From Kudoa neothunni (lineage: Eukaryota; Cnidaria): a DNA stretch of 64,000 nt. Numbering within the stretch: position 1 is the stretch's first letter; every line of letters begins with the position of its first letter. The stretch is from the NCBI GenBank assembly GCA_964304625.1, contig OZ199838.1, positions 3,720,001 through 3,784,000 on the forward strand, given 5' to 3'. The position numbers were made by a program, and so were the translations under genes. Below, in pieces: positions 36,555-46,911 of the stretch. Under the pieces are notes generated by a model. The model saw nothing but the letters and a program-made list of their open reading frames with translations. It did no database searches and was not told the origin of the DNA.

Positions 36555-37656
36555 CAGTATTTCAAGACCAAAATCCAACGTGGTCGGATCATAATTCATC
36601 ACAGCTTAACGTCACAAAAAGAAAATATGTTTCCTTAGACGACACAAAGAAAGAAATTATCATTAGGTTATCTAAAGTATATAGCGCTAGTTAATCTGTA
36701 TTCGAGAGATGTTAAGGAAAATTATACCTATGGCCGGATAGCTACAACAGTTGGCGTTCATAAATCAACAATTTCACGGCTCCTAAAAAAAGAATTCGAA
36801 GGTGATGAGGTCGATGTAGAATGCATTCCTAAGAAAAGAAGTGGGGACAGGAGGTCAAAATTGACAATTGCCCCTAAGTCATATATCCTTAGCTTAGTGA
36901 ATGAAGATTGCACAATTACATTAGACTCAATCGCCAAGGAACTACAAGAAGAACATAATATCGTTGTTTCAAAACAGACTGTTGCTAATTGTTTAAACCA
37001 GTTTCATTACACTCTCAAAAAAATTTCAATTGTACCGATTGCGGGTTATTCTCAGGATTGCATATCAAAACGCAAAAAGTGTTTTTATTAATTAACAGTA
37101 AACGTTATATTTATTAGTTATGTTTTAGAATATCTGCAATGTAAACCACTCCATTTTCCTGTAATTTACATTGATGAGTCTGCTTTCTCACTTTCTATGA
37201 GACGAACATTTGGAAGGTGGCCCCGTGAATTAACAAGTTTTCTATACTTTTATAGAAAAACTTCTTGATGATTTAGCGAACGATGAAATTCAAAGCGCGT
37301 TGTTAATTATGGACAATGTAAGGTTTCATTAAACCGATCTTACTCGACAAAGAATTGATTTAAGTGGACACAAACTTTTGTTTCTGCCTCCGTATTCACC
37401 ATTCCTCAACCCTATAGAGGAATTCTTTCACCAAGCAAAATCAATTGTCCGAAAAGAAGCGCCCACAAATACTGATGAAATAACACCTCCCCAACTTCAA
37501 AATTATTCTAATCACGCAGAGTCGTATTTTCCAAGATGTTTAAATATGGAAGAAATAGAAAACTAATACTTATATGCGTTTAATTTATTAATCCATTTTG
37601 ATTCGACGTTGTTGCATTTTGATCCGACACAGGTGCATTTAGTTCTTGAAATACTG
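36555..37656 (+). mobile_element. Tc1/IS630-like element, internally deleted
   Basis: Both ends, read inward, start CAGTATTTCAAGA; the left continues CCAAAATCCAAC and the right ACTAAATGCACC. They share GTCGGATCA about 25 bp further in. TA flanks both ends (36553-36554 and 37657-37658). The plus-strand transposase shows the N-terminal HTH (YGRIATTVGVHKSTISRLLK, near 36740), KQTVANCLNQFHYTL (near 36980) and YIDESAFSLSM with the first Asp (near 37170). ALLIMDNVRFH has the second Asp (near 37310), and LPPYSPFLNPIEEFFHQAK has the Glu (near 37400). A piece of the core between GRWPRE and the second Asp is deleted, and frames change at least twice. It inserted into ISXO2 coding sequence. Confidence 0.85.
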
Positions 37657-38640
37657 TACTATGGTGTTATGCACTCTTCTGAAGCACCACTCATCTATTC
37701 TATATACGATGATATCATCGATTTTTTTTATTGATGATGCTTCGATATTTTCGTTTGAACGCGCTCCATATACCTTTGATTCGGTTGGTATGGGCACCTT
37801 CAGACGACACAAACTCTTTTTCATGGACTACAATTTCGTGAATATAACCTAGAGCACTTAGAGGGTTGTAGCCACACCATCCATCGGAGTGGATGATGGA
37901 TCCTCTTTCAGCATAGGTAATGATAATATTTTCAAGAGTCAAATCGTCTCATTTTTCGGTTTCAACCATAACAACCTTCTGATTCTCATCCACGCCTCCA
38001 ATTATCCATATGCTTTCATTTTATGGGATTCTCCCTATTCCGAATTTTCTTTTGCAGATTTGACTCTCGTCAATCTGCACGCTTATTCCAGGGCAGTCAA
38101 TTTTTATTGGATTCCGAATAAAATAATCTAAGCAAATATCTCGCATAAAGTTTTTACAATCAACAGCTGTTGCAGCAGATTTAATACCACATTATTCCAT
38201 CAAAAACTCTTGATTGCAAGCTCTTTTGCTCCAAAAATATATTATCTTTAATATTTTGTATAATTGTAGTTTTGACTGGTAAGAAATGCTCCAAATCGAA
38301 TTGATTTTTCTTTTTGGCATATTTTAACGTAACATCTAGAGCTAAATCCATCGGCACTTTTCTTTCTTGAATTAAGTTTCATTGTTGCACTACGATCACC
38401 GACTCTTCTTCTCGGGACAAGATATATATATATGGTAAAAAATCAATTTGATTATTTTTGAAGTAACAAATGTCCTCAAAAGTGCGGTTGTTTAAATTCT
38501 CGGCGGTATAAATGTCAGGTAACATTATTCGAGAATTACCGAATGTGTCTACCCAAATTTTCTCGACGGCCGGGTACATTCTAAACTTTAACCCAGAGCA
38601 TCTTATAATCTTATAAATAGTTGAAAAATTATTCAAAGCA
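37657..38640 (-). pseudogene. ISXO2-like transposase, broken and truncated by a Tc1 insertion
   Basis: The minus-strand pieces are IEIDESQIC-type sequence (decayed, near 38075), KRKFGIGRIP-like, and then IITYAERGSIIHSDGWCGYN followed by PLSALGYIHEIVVHEKEF (37900-37800). The C-terminal part is SSEGAHTNRIKGIWSAFKRK, then RIDEWCFRRVHNTIV, which runs straight into the Tc1 tip at 37656. An upstream frame at 38636-38379 may be the N-terminal zinc-ribbon region but is unclear. Several stops and frameshifts make it non-functional. It is a different copy from the one at 26486 and clearly diverged from it. Confidence 0.78.
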
Positions 38641-38852
38641 TGACACTAAGAAATTAAAGACTATTCAGACAGTTTTTTTATGGAGTCCGGACAGATCCCA
38701 TCGGAACGGATGAATTTTTTAATCGCGCCGTACAGGAAGGGTTAAAACAAGAGGAATAACAAATTTCTTGTTGGAAAAATAATTGTCCAAAACTATCATA
38801 TTTATTTTCAAAATACTCTGTGAACAATAAAAAAAATTATTACGAAAATTTT

Positions 38853-39215
38853 TTACATCTCTCTACTAAAGTTATTATTAGTGCAACGAGAGAGTAAATA
38901 GAAAAAACAGAAAAAGTGGTCGAACACCCACCGAATTTTCCCTACATGCACATGCACAGGCACCAAAACATGGATATTAGCTAATGCAGGGTTATTACGC
39001 ATTCGAGTCTTTGTTCCAAAAAGGGTGTAGTATCCCTGCACAACTGTATTACACCAACGGAAACTTTCGAGCAATCGACGAAGAATACCGCGTTGGATTA
39101 GATGAGGTATTAGTTGAAGATTTTCTTGGAAATTTGTCGATGGAATTTTTTTGGGCGTCACCTGAACTTGTATTTTATCCAAATTTTTGATATGTGGTAC
39201 GTTTAATAAATACAA
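38853..39215 (-). repeat. Dispersed repeat, possibly coding-derived; other copy at 11290
   Basis: The minus strand has a 120-codon open frame including RRLLESFRWCNTVVQGYYTL, then FGTKTRMRNNPALANIH. The decayed copy at 11290-11530 encodes the same GTKTR-R-NPA-L-NIH pattern after frame correction, so the resemblance is at protein as well as DNA level. I cannot name the family. The window shows no terminal repeats for it. Confidence 0.5.
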
Positions 39216-39447
39216 GAAAATAGCGTAAATTTCAAGCTTCTATGAGAAGGTTGTAAAATTTTATGCCCACATTAGGCTTAATTTGGGTTGTAATATACTC
39301 CCAATCCGTTAGAGGGTTTATGTCCTAACTCAGTTTTTATTTCTGCCCCCCCCCCATTTCGCCACAAATTGAAAACTAAAATCTCAACGCAACTGAAATA
39401 TTACGAACCACATGTCACTACAGAATAATCCATAAAAACATGATTAA

Positions 39448-41659
39448 CCCTCTAAGAGCTCAAAATTTTACATACACCAAGTCATTTTGGGGTATAAATA
39501 CACCCCATATTTTTTTGGATAAAACTAATAATAATAAAAAAATTGTTAATTTAGGATAATTCTATCGAATAAATTTGGTGTAATTAGCCACAAATTGTTT
39601 AAACTTTAAATTGTTGTTGGCACATGTGCATTAAGTTATAGATGTCTCTATTTTGAATATTTATTAAATTTACCCCTTATTTTTTCATCACACTACGCTT
39701 AAGTTACAGATAAATAATCATAGCGCCTATATATCAAAAACAAACATGTATAATACTCCTAAACGTCAAGACAATAGAATCCTAGTGTTAATGATTCAAA
39801 CATATCTTACAAATACATTTTGAGTGGAGCTTACAACAAAGGGAAGAACATATGTCACATCTAACTGTTGTTTTTCTATCTTTTTTTTAATACAAAATCG
39901 ATATATTGAATAATTGCTGTTGATTGATGAATCTCTGGATGTATTTAACGGGTTGACTGGTATCACGTTTTGGTTTTTCCTTGAAACTAATAACTAATGG
40001 ATCAACTAACTGTCGAGCCAGCATATTTTATTCATCCCTCCACACAAGATTTGACGAATTAAATATACGTTTTTGTAAATACAAAAAGGGTTGATAAATG
40101 AAATGTCCAACATATTAAAAAACGACGTGTGATCCTTTTCACACTCACGGATATTAACAGTATATCATTCGTATCAACTCCACCTTTTATAGCGTTATAA
40201 TAAACTATAACGTCAGGTTTATGTGGTGGTTCTGTCGTTGTATGAATGGAATGTTGGTCATCGAAGAACAAAGTATACAGATTGGTTTATTTTTGCGAGG
40301 CAGGTATCTTAATATCATTTTTTTCCGTGAAAAACAAACAGGGAAGAATTAAGTGGGCTATTTTTTTAGGCCGCAAGTAGGTAGGGATTTCCCTTTTAAT
40401 TGAGCGCATCGTTCCAACTACCGTAATTCTTTTCTCGAGTAAATCGTCGGCCAGCTCAACGTAGGTAAAAAACTTGTCACACACTAAATTCCTCCCTGAA
40501 CCATAAAATCGTTCTAATAGCTGTAAAACAATATTTTTTCCAACGTTAACTGCTCTAACAGCTTCATTATTTCGTTTCCCCAAATACACACTTATCTTAG
40601 ACACAGGTTGATTCAGGGTCGACCAACAAAAAAAAACTTGACTCCGCACTTGGCTGGCTTCGACGACATATACTGCTTGAATTTGCAGAGATCTCCTAAA
40701 GGACGAAAGTTTCGAATGAGTAAATTATCCCAAATATTTCATAATTTGCGGATATGGCAAAATATATCGGTTTCCATATCGTCAAAATGGAGAGATATTA
40801 TTATTTGTCTAAATCGATTCAAAGTAAATAAATCGAGGTAAATCTTCCTCCTTTCACCTAGGCCAAATAGTTCCGAAATAGATTCTTGATTATCCCTATA
40901 AACGCCCATCAACAAACCACATCCGATAAAACAATCCAACTCTATTTGGTCTGACTCTGTACACATATTGTCGAAAATGTGTTCTCCGCATTGATTGGTG
41001 TATTTCAAAACAATTTCATACATTTCTTCGTTAAAAAAATACTCGAAACGAATCAGTTGCATTATTTACATTTGGATGTATCCAAGGAGCAACACCGATG
41101 CGATTATAGATTGTACATCGTGTTTTCGGCTGCTATTCTAATGGGTAAGGGAGGTTCAGTCTCCCATAAAATTCTACTTTTATCTAAAAGTGAATTTATC
41201 TGGATATTTAAATCAGCATAGTAACCATCTGATGAAATATCATCCGTACGAAAATAATCATTGTCTGATGAATCAGTATCAGAGCAGCTCCCACTATAAT
41301 AACCTAGACTCATTCGAAAGTAAATAGTTCCGCGGAATCGTGAAAATAAATAAAAAGTAATGTTTGTTGATTTACTCAAAATTTTTTCGATAAAATTTTC
41401 GCAAAACTTGCAAAAAATCTATTTTATATAGTTTTATCCAAAAAATGTGGGGTATATTTATACCCCAATTTTCGTTGAAAGGTATAATAAAGATAATTTT
41501 TTCCCTAATTATACAAAATAAAATTTAAAGTTAAATTTTAGTAAAAAAAATATTTTTGAATAAGAAAAGCTCGTTAAAGAATTCTTGATATTTTATGTGG
41601 TAAAAAATTGAAGCCTAAAATCGTTTGGTATATAAACATGCTCCATATTTTTTAATGGG
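39448..41659 (-). mobile_element. piggyBac-family transposon, near full length
   Basis: 2212 bp between TTAA at 39444-39447 and 41660-41663. The tips are CCCTCTAAGAGCTC on the left and CCCATTAAAAAATATG (read inward) on the right. Subterminal GGGGTATAAATACACCCC (39490) and GGGGTATATTTATACCCC (41448) are palindromic motifs shared by both ends. The interior holds a piggyBac transposase on the minus strand. Its tips differ from the element at 2056, so it is a separate family. Confidence 0.85.
40020..41379 (-). pseudogene. piggyBac transposase, frameshifted, first catalytic motif damaged
   Basis: Order of parts on the minus strand: an acidic Ser/Asp-rich N-terminus (SDTDSSDNDYFRTDD, from 41379); then FNEEMYEIVLKYTNQCGEHI and IGCGLLMGVYRDN; then LNRFRQIIISLHFDD, the lHF block (near 40790). 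FKQYMSSKPAKCGVKFF follows (near 40680); the expected first-Asp motif just before it is replaced by FDNLLIRNFRPLGD. NLVCDKFFTYVELADDLL carries the second Asp (near 40480) and YYNAIKGGVDTND the third (near 40190), followed by VKRITRRFLICWTF. Frameshifts occur near 40730, 40630 and 40280. Decayed and inactive. Confidence 0.85.
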
Positions 41660-41663
41660 TTAA

Positions 41664-42343
41664 TTAATTTAAAAATATTTATTTATATTCTCAATGGTCA
41701 GATACACGTTATTAAATAGTTTAAGAAATAAATGACTTATTATAGTCTTTTGTGTACGTTAATTTTGTAATATTGTTTCAAATGACGAACTACACGTCAC
41801 CCATTCTATATTTAATATTTTTTGATATATTTTATAAACACAAGATTTGTATGTTTTTTCTAGCATAAGAATAAAAACAGTCATCTATTTGATGCGCAGT
41901 AAAGGCTTAAACTAATTTTCTTTATTTTGCTTGGGAATAAATCACTCGGAGTTGGAACACTCTCCTAGAACTGATTATGGTCTAAGTCTGAGGTTACGCT
42001 GTAGCCACTATTCTGCATTGTAACATAAAATAGGAGCATGATTGTAATAATATTTTTAAAAACTGCCAAGGTCTTAATGTCAATGATCCCACAATAACAG
42101 TTGACGAATACTGTATTAACCCCATTAAAATTTGTAATTTTAATCTAAGAAACAAGATTTCGATTAAACATATTATTATACTACGTTCAATTCTTATTTT
42201 TCATATAGAAATAATTAGTTCAGCCTAAATGTGTCAAATATAATAAAAACGCTGCAAAAAAAGAGAAAATTCAGTATTCTTGACGTGAAGTTCACTAAAA
42301 TAAATCAAAAATGAGCTTGAGTTCAACTTACACTGTGTTACAA
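41664..42343. other. Intergenic between piggyBac and the kinase homologue
   Basis: About 680 bp without an ORF; it includes the 3' UTR of the minus-strand kinase homologue. Confidence 0.5.
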
Positions 42344-43411
42344 TTAACTGTAAGGAAGAACGTGATTCATCCCTTGAGTTGGGGCTTTGTTTCGGTATAT
42401 TTTGATTCGATTGAGATGAACATTAGTGTCGACATTATCTTTGTCAAGTACATCAAACAAATGCTCAAATACAACGTCTGTCGCGACTAAATTTTAAAAT
42501 TCTAGTTATTTGTTACATTGGCTACATTCACCTTCAATGTTGTGTGCATTTAACATAACATCAGCGTATTTCTTAGTCTATATAGCCGCAATAAATAAAA
42601 TTATTGAGGAGGGATAAGTCATCATACCGGCAAGCAATAATCTTCATAGGAGGGTTTCGCAAACCGATGATAATAACTGAGTGTGGTTTCCAGACTACGT
42701 TTCATATCTTGATTATCCCTTAACACTATGAATAATTCATTATTATTGTCAACTACAACCTCCTCAACTAAAAAGTATACCTCGTGTACAAAGAGCTACT
42801 TCACTATCGCTCAAAATAAATATTTTTAGATCAAGCAATTCCCGTATACATTCATGTTTCAGAACAAGAATTCCTTCCACCAACACAAGATCAACTTCCG
42901 ACGACACAATCTCATATTGGCTTGAACTAGTGAGGATTAAATTATTAACACATTCACGAAAATCACAAAAATACGTTAAATGAGTCTTCAAGTTAATCTC
43001 ATTAATGGTTACATTTTGATTGTTTTTTATGCGCTGTAGGGTCTTTAGAAATAATTCAGTATCGAAGGCATCTACGCAAACAAGAGATTTAAATCTCCAA
43101 CTTAACCTATGTAATAACCTCACCAGGATGATCAAAATTAAATTCATTATTCTTTATTTGTTCCATTTGCTGTTCATCCAATTTTTTGTAAAAGCATTCC
43201 TGACTTAGAATCACAACCTTTTTGGGTTGAGCGTTGGGTGAATTGGGATCTTCATTGTGCACCTGTTCAAAACGTTTCTTGATGCTTTCGCACAAAAACA
43301 TCTAATTTGTGCAAACTGAGCATCAATAACGATCATTTAACAAACCTTTTTTGAGCATGGCCCTCCTCCTACTCCAACTATAAATGGCATATTTGTGTTC
43401 GCCTTAACCAT
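42344..43411 (-). CDS. Uridine/cytidine kinase homologue, probable pseudoenzyme
   Basis: Homologous to UCK1/UCK2, which phosphorylate uridine and cytidine in pyrimidine salvage. The minus-strand exons are 43346-43411, 43124-43301, 42781-43071, 42628-42725, 42532-42577 and 42344-42486. Introns are 44, 52, 55, 50 and 45 bp, all GT-AG. The sum is 822 nt, 273 residues, in phase throughout, with no stop, and close to the family length. Family landmarks are FIVGVGGG at the N-terminus, VVILSQECFYKKL, FNFDHPDAFDTELFLKTL, VLVEGILVL, RVLRDNQDMKRSL, FAKPSYEDYCLPTKKYADVM. Catalytic positions differ. The P-loop reads GGGPCSKKM where UCK has SGGTASGKS. The catalytic Asp of SQDSFY is Glu. The VYDFVSH substrate loop reads EINLKTH. 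The lid lacks the usual Arg pair (ERGR). The intact multi-exon frame implies constraint, so a non-catalytic role is plausible but unproven. Confidence 0.88.
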
Positions 43412-43675
43412 GTAAATCTATGAGGTGAATATGAAGCAATACTTTTTGATAATTATTAAATTGTATGTCTAATTATATAACAAATTTTGATAGATTCAAA
43501 AATAATAAATTCTTCTAGAATGTTAAGTAAACTCACACCTGCAAGATACTCTTAAATTTCGTCTGACATCGCGTTAATTCGTAAGATAATCACGGCCACC
43601 TTTATCATGGTTAATCCCTACAGACTTTTTTTAACCCTAGAAAGCTCACCAAAAATGGTTACACAAAGGTTGAAT

Positions 43676-44009
43676 GGTCCCCTTTTTGATCCATGTATAA
43701 ATTGATCATATTGAATCATCTAATTATCGTCAGATATTTTCTATTGACTATATAACTATAAAGAATAAACAATATTTTTTATTCTAATTTTAGGAATTCA
43801 TAAACTATAAATATCTGTGGAGAGTGATTTTTGTGATATTTAGCTATTCATCGAATCTTTTAATTCTTTATCATAAATTAAAATTAATTTGAAAGAAACA
43901 AAACTTTAATGAATCGAAAAAATTTCTTGTAAATCATAATATACGATATTGATAAGGGGACCTAAATAAACATGACGTAATGCTGGTTGTCGCGTGTTTA
44001 AAAGGAGAT
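43676..44009 (+). repeat. Left arm of the long inverted repeat
   Basis: Near-perfect reverse complement of 44341-44675; differences are scattered single substitutions and small indels, mostly toward the outer end. A read-through transcript would give a long double-stranded hairpin. Confidence 0.88.
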
Positions 44010-44340
44010 TAAGTTTTATACACTACGAGATCTGTAACGACTGGAAATAATACGTTTGATTTCGATAGCTTCCATTCTGAAACATATTTCAACATTAAAT
44101 CGTGTTTCAAATAATCTGATCATAATATATAGAAATTTTGGAACGACAAAAATGATAACCTGTGGTTGGATGGTGACCATGATTCCATGGAAAAAAATTC
44201 AAGGCCTTACTCTGTAAATTATATATCTTCGCAGTTTTTATTACTTTATGGTGAATTATTTGGAAAAAATATTCGTTTTTATTCTGTGTTATTATTTGAA
44301 TAATTATGATAATTACTAATCTTGTATGTATAAAACATAC

Positions 44341-44675
44341 TCTCCTTTTTGAACATTCGACAACTAAAATTACATCGTGTTTATTTAGGTCTCATTATCA
44401 ATATTGTATATTATGATTTACAAGAAATTTTTTCGATTCATTAAAGTTTTGTTTCTTTCAAATTAATTTTAATTTATGATAAAGAATTAAAAGATTCGAT
44501 GAATAGCTAAATATCACAAAAATCACTCTCCACAGATATTTATAGTTTATGAATTCCTAAAATTAGAATAAAAAATATTGTTTATTCTTTATAGTTATAT
44601 AGTCAATAGAAAAATACTTTACGATAATTAGATGACTCAATATGAACATTTTATACTTGGATCAAAAAGGAGCCT
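44341..44675 (-). repeat. Right arm of the long inverted repeat
   Basis: Partner of 43676-44009. Homology can be followed more weakly outward to about 43655 on the left and 44695 on the right, where the arms give way to the tip-proximal sequence. Confidence 0.88.
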
Positions 44676-44994
44676 ATTGAGGCTTTTCGTAACTTTTTGA
44701 AAAATCTGATAAAAAACATACATAGGATGAATAAAAGTTTTTCACTACTGTAAATATAATTACATAAAATTCATGCTATAATTTGTATAACATAAATATT
44801 GCTATATAGAATATCCTTATAATTTTCTAAGTATTTAATTTAATTTTGGACCAAAAAGAGACCCGCTGAGCTTTCTAGGCTTAGACAAAACAAAACATAA
44901 TCTAAGCTTATGTATTTTAATATTGATAATGACAAAAGTTAATATTATTGCTGTATTTTTGAGACATTAAAGAACTAAATGTTAGATTTTAACC

Positions 44995-45310
44995 CTCTAA
45001 TGCAGGTTTTCTCAAGCGTTTTTTTAAATTTACCCCCTTAACTTGGAAGCGGAATTTATATTTACTTTAAGTTTTATATTGGCTTAGTTATAGCAGAGGC
45101 TCTTTAAGGGTAAATTCTGATCCTAAAGGCACACACATTTGCATAATGACAATTTTGAGTCCCATCTACAAATTTTATTTTATTAGATTTTTCTACATTC
45201 AATTATATCTGATCCTTCCTTCCCTCTTAAGGATATGAAAGAATTAAAAATAGTCCAAACAAATGATACTCAAATATTATTTATCAATCAGATTGCAATT
45301 TTAAGTATTA
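44995..45310 (+). repeat. Dispersed repeat, direct copy at 51295-51690
   Basis: Shared landmarks: AACTTGGAAG, then TTTATATTGGCTTAG / TTTATATTAGTTTAG, then TTGCATAATGACAA, then a CTCTTAAGG-type tract and TCAAATATTATTTA. About 320 bp, diverged, non-coding. The left start TTTTAACCCTCTAATG resembles piggyBac-type tips. Confidence 0.7.
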
Positions 45311-45500
45311 TTATTGGAAGTGGCTATTGGCACGGGAAATAATATTCAAGTAACATTGGTTTTGACTATATTTAATTCTAAAAAATTAAATCTATAACCA
45401 GCTTGTAAGTTGGAGTTGCTGAAATTAAAAATTTTCATTGCGCCAACGGACACGTCGTTTAGGATTAAATTTTACCGTGTCATAGCTTTTGCCAAATTTT
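45311..45500 (+). repeat. MITE copy (AAGTGGCTATTGACACGG family), partial
   Basis: It opens with GGAAGTGGCTATTGGCACGG, continues with AATAATATTCAAGTAACATT and TTTTGACTATATTTAATT, and fades after about 45480. It directly abuts the previous repeat. Confidence 0.65.
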
Positions 45501-45649
45501 TGGGTTAATTGTTAAATTAAATTATTATTTTTTTAAATATCTAATAAAACGGGGGTAATATGCATATATTGTGACGATTTGAACTTGATCAAACTATAAA
45601 TTCTATGTATTATATTCGTTTATTTTGAGAATGAATAAATTAAAGGAAG

Positions 45650-45885
45650 TGGCTATTGACACGGATTATAATATCCATGAAAATATAGTTTTGACTGTAT
45701 TTAATTATTTTTGGCCCTTCGCTACCGTCCCTAGGGAAAAAAATAATTAGGCACAGCATATTTCAAAAAATAAATTCTATAGATCAACTATAAATAGGAG
45801 TAGTCGGGATTAAGAATTGACACGATGCATGTGCAGTCGCCAGTTTGGATTAAAAACTTCCGTGTCAATAGCCAATGCCTAAATT
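45650..45885 (+). repeat. MITE copy (AAGTGGCTATTGACACGG family), best preserved
   Basis: It starts AGGAAGTGGCTATTGACACG and ends TCCGTGTCAATAGCCAATGC, a clear terminal inverted repeat over about 235 bp. Interior landmarks: TATAATATCCA, TTTTGACTGTATTTAATTAT and CAACTATAAATAGGAGTAG. The source transposase family is not evident. Confidence 0.85.
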
Positions 45886-46911
45886 AAATACAATCAAAAA
45901 TTTTACAATAATAACGGGATTGTAATAATATATCCGTTTATATGTTTTATTTCAATGATCAAAGCTATTTTCGAGTAATACCTGATTCAAGACTATTCTT
46001 CACGTTGATTGCAAACAATGTGAATCTCTATGTACAAAATATGATGTATAACCTTAAAAAATACAAATCATAAAAGTACACGATGAATTTTATTCTTCAA
46101 CCACTTATATCGCGAACTCTTCAATTTTGTATTTTGTAAACTGATGAACACGTATTTGCCTGAAAAGTGTAAATTTTTTAGATTAAAAACAAATTATGTC
46201 CAAACTAAATCCACATTCAAATCCTACTTATAACGGGGTTGAGTTAATGCGATTGTTATAGTAACTAAGGGGTATGTTTAAAGGTAACTTGATGTCGGTT
46301 GTAACTGGCATTGAACATTTTGAAATATATGTGACAATATTATAAAGTTTTATGAGATTCCAAGCGATACAGAAAATATTTTTTGAGTATGGATGTGTGT
46401 TTTGGATAAAAATAAATAGGCTTATTATTTGTCAACATTCGAGCTTTAGAGACAATTAAAGGAAGACGTCGAGAAATTGTAACAAATTATTATTTAAATT
46501 GTTGTTTCATTTAAATTCCATCAATTCCTTAAATAGATACTAAATGCAAAGGAACATTCATTGTACAAATGAGTTTATTATGATTAGTTATTTTAAAGAT
46601 TAATATGTAAAAAATAAATTAAAGTTTTAGAATTAAGGAACATTAAGTAGTTTATTTTATGTGAAATTAAAATAAAAATGTCAAAACCCCTGATTACACA
46701 TATAAACTCATTTTTCTGTTTAATTACTCAGATTTTAAACGCTGTTATTGTGTGATAAAACCTCAAATAAAAGTATAGTGGTTTGTGTATATGCATAAAA
46801 TAATTTATGCGAATCTTTTAATCGACGAATAATTTAAATCAAAATTAGAGGACTATTATTATGTGATTGTTTACTGTTATATTAGATTATATCAGATATA
46901 ACCTAATAAAT
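45886..46911. other. Intergenic upstream of the SLC46-like gene
   Basis: About 1 kb of AT-rich sequence with no ORF and no recognised promoter motif. Confidence 0.5.

Larger units (their letters stand above)
35755..38741. mobile_element. Probable piggyBac-type element containing nested insertions
   Basis: The left tip CCCTCTCTGTCCGGAATGCG (35755) and right tip read inward CCCTTCCTGTACGGCGCGAT (38741) agree in 11 of the first 14 bases. The right flank is TTAA (38742-38745), the left flank TAAA. No piggyBac transposase is seen. Instead the interior holds an ISXO2 remnant that is itself split by a Tc1-like element. The boundary call is tentative, because the long interior is foreign. Confidence 0.4.
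43635..44880. mobile_element. Foldback element with piggyBac-like tips
   Basis: The left tip CCCTAGAAAGCTCACC follows TTAA at 43631-43634; the right tip read inward is GCCTAGAAAGCTCAGC, flanked by TTAG (44881-44884). Inside are two nearly identical inverted arms, about 43676-44009 and 44341-44675. Shared runs include TAGAATAAAAAATATTGTTT, CACTCTCCACAGATATTTAT and CGATTCATTAAAGTTTTGTT. The loop between arms is about 330 bp, with no ORF in arms or loop. The DNA or RNA would fold into a stem of more than 300 bp. Confidence 0.85.
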
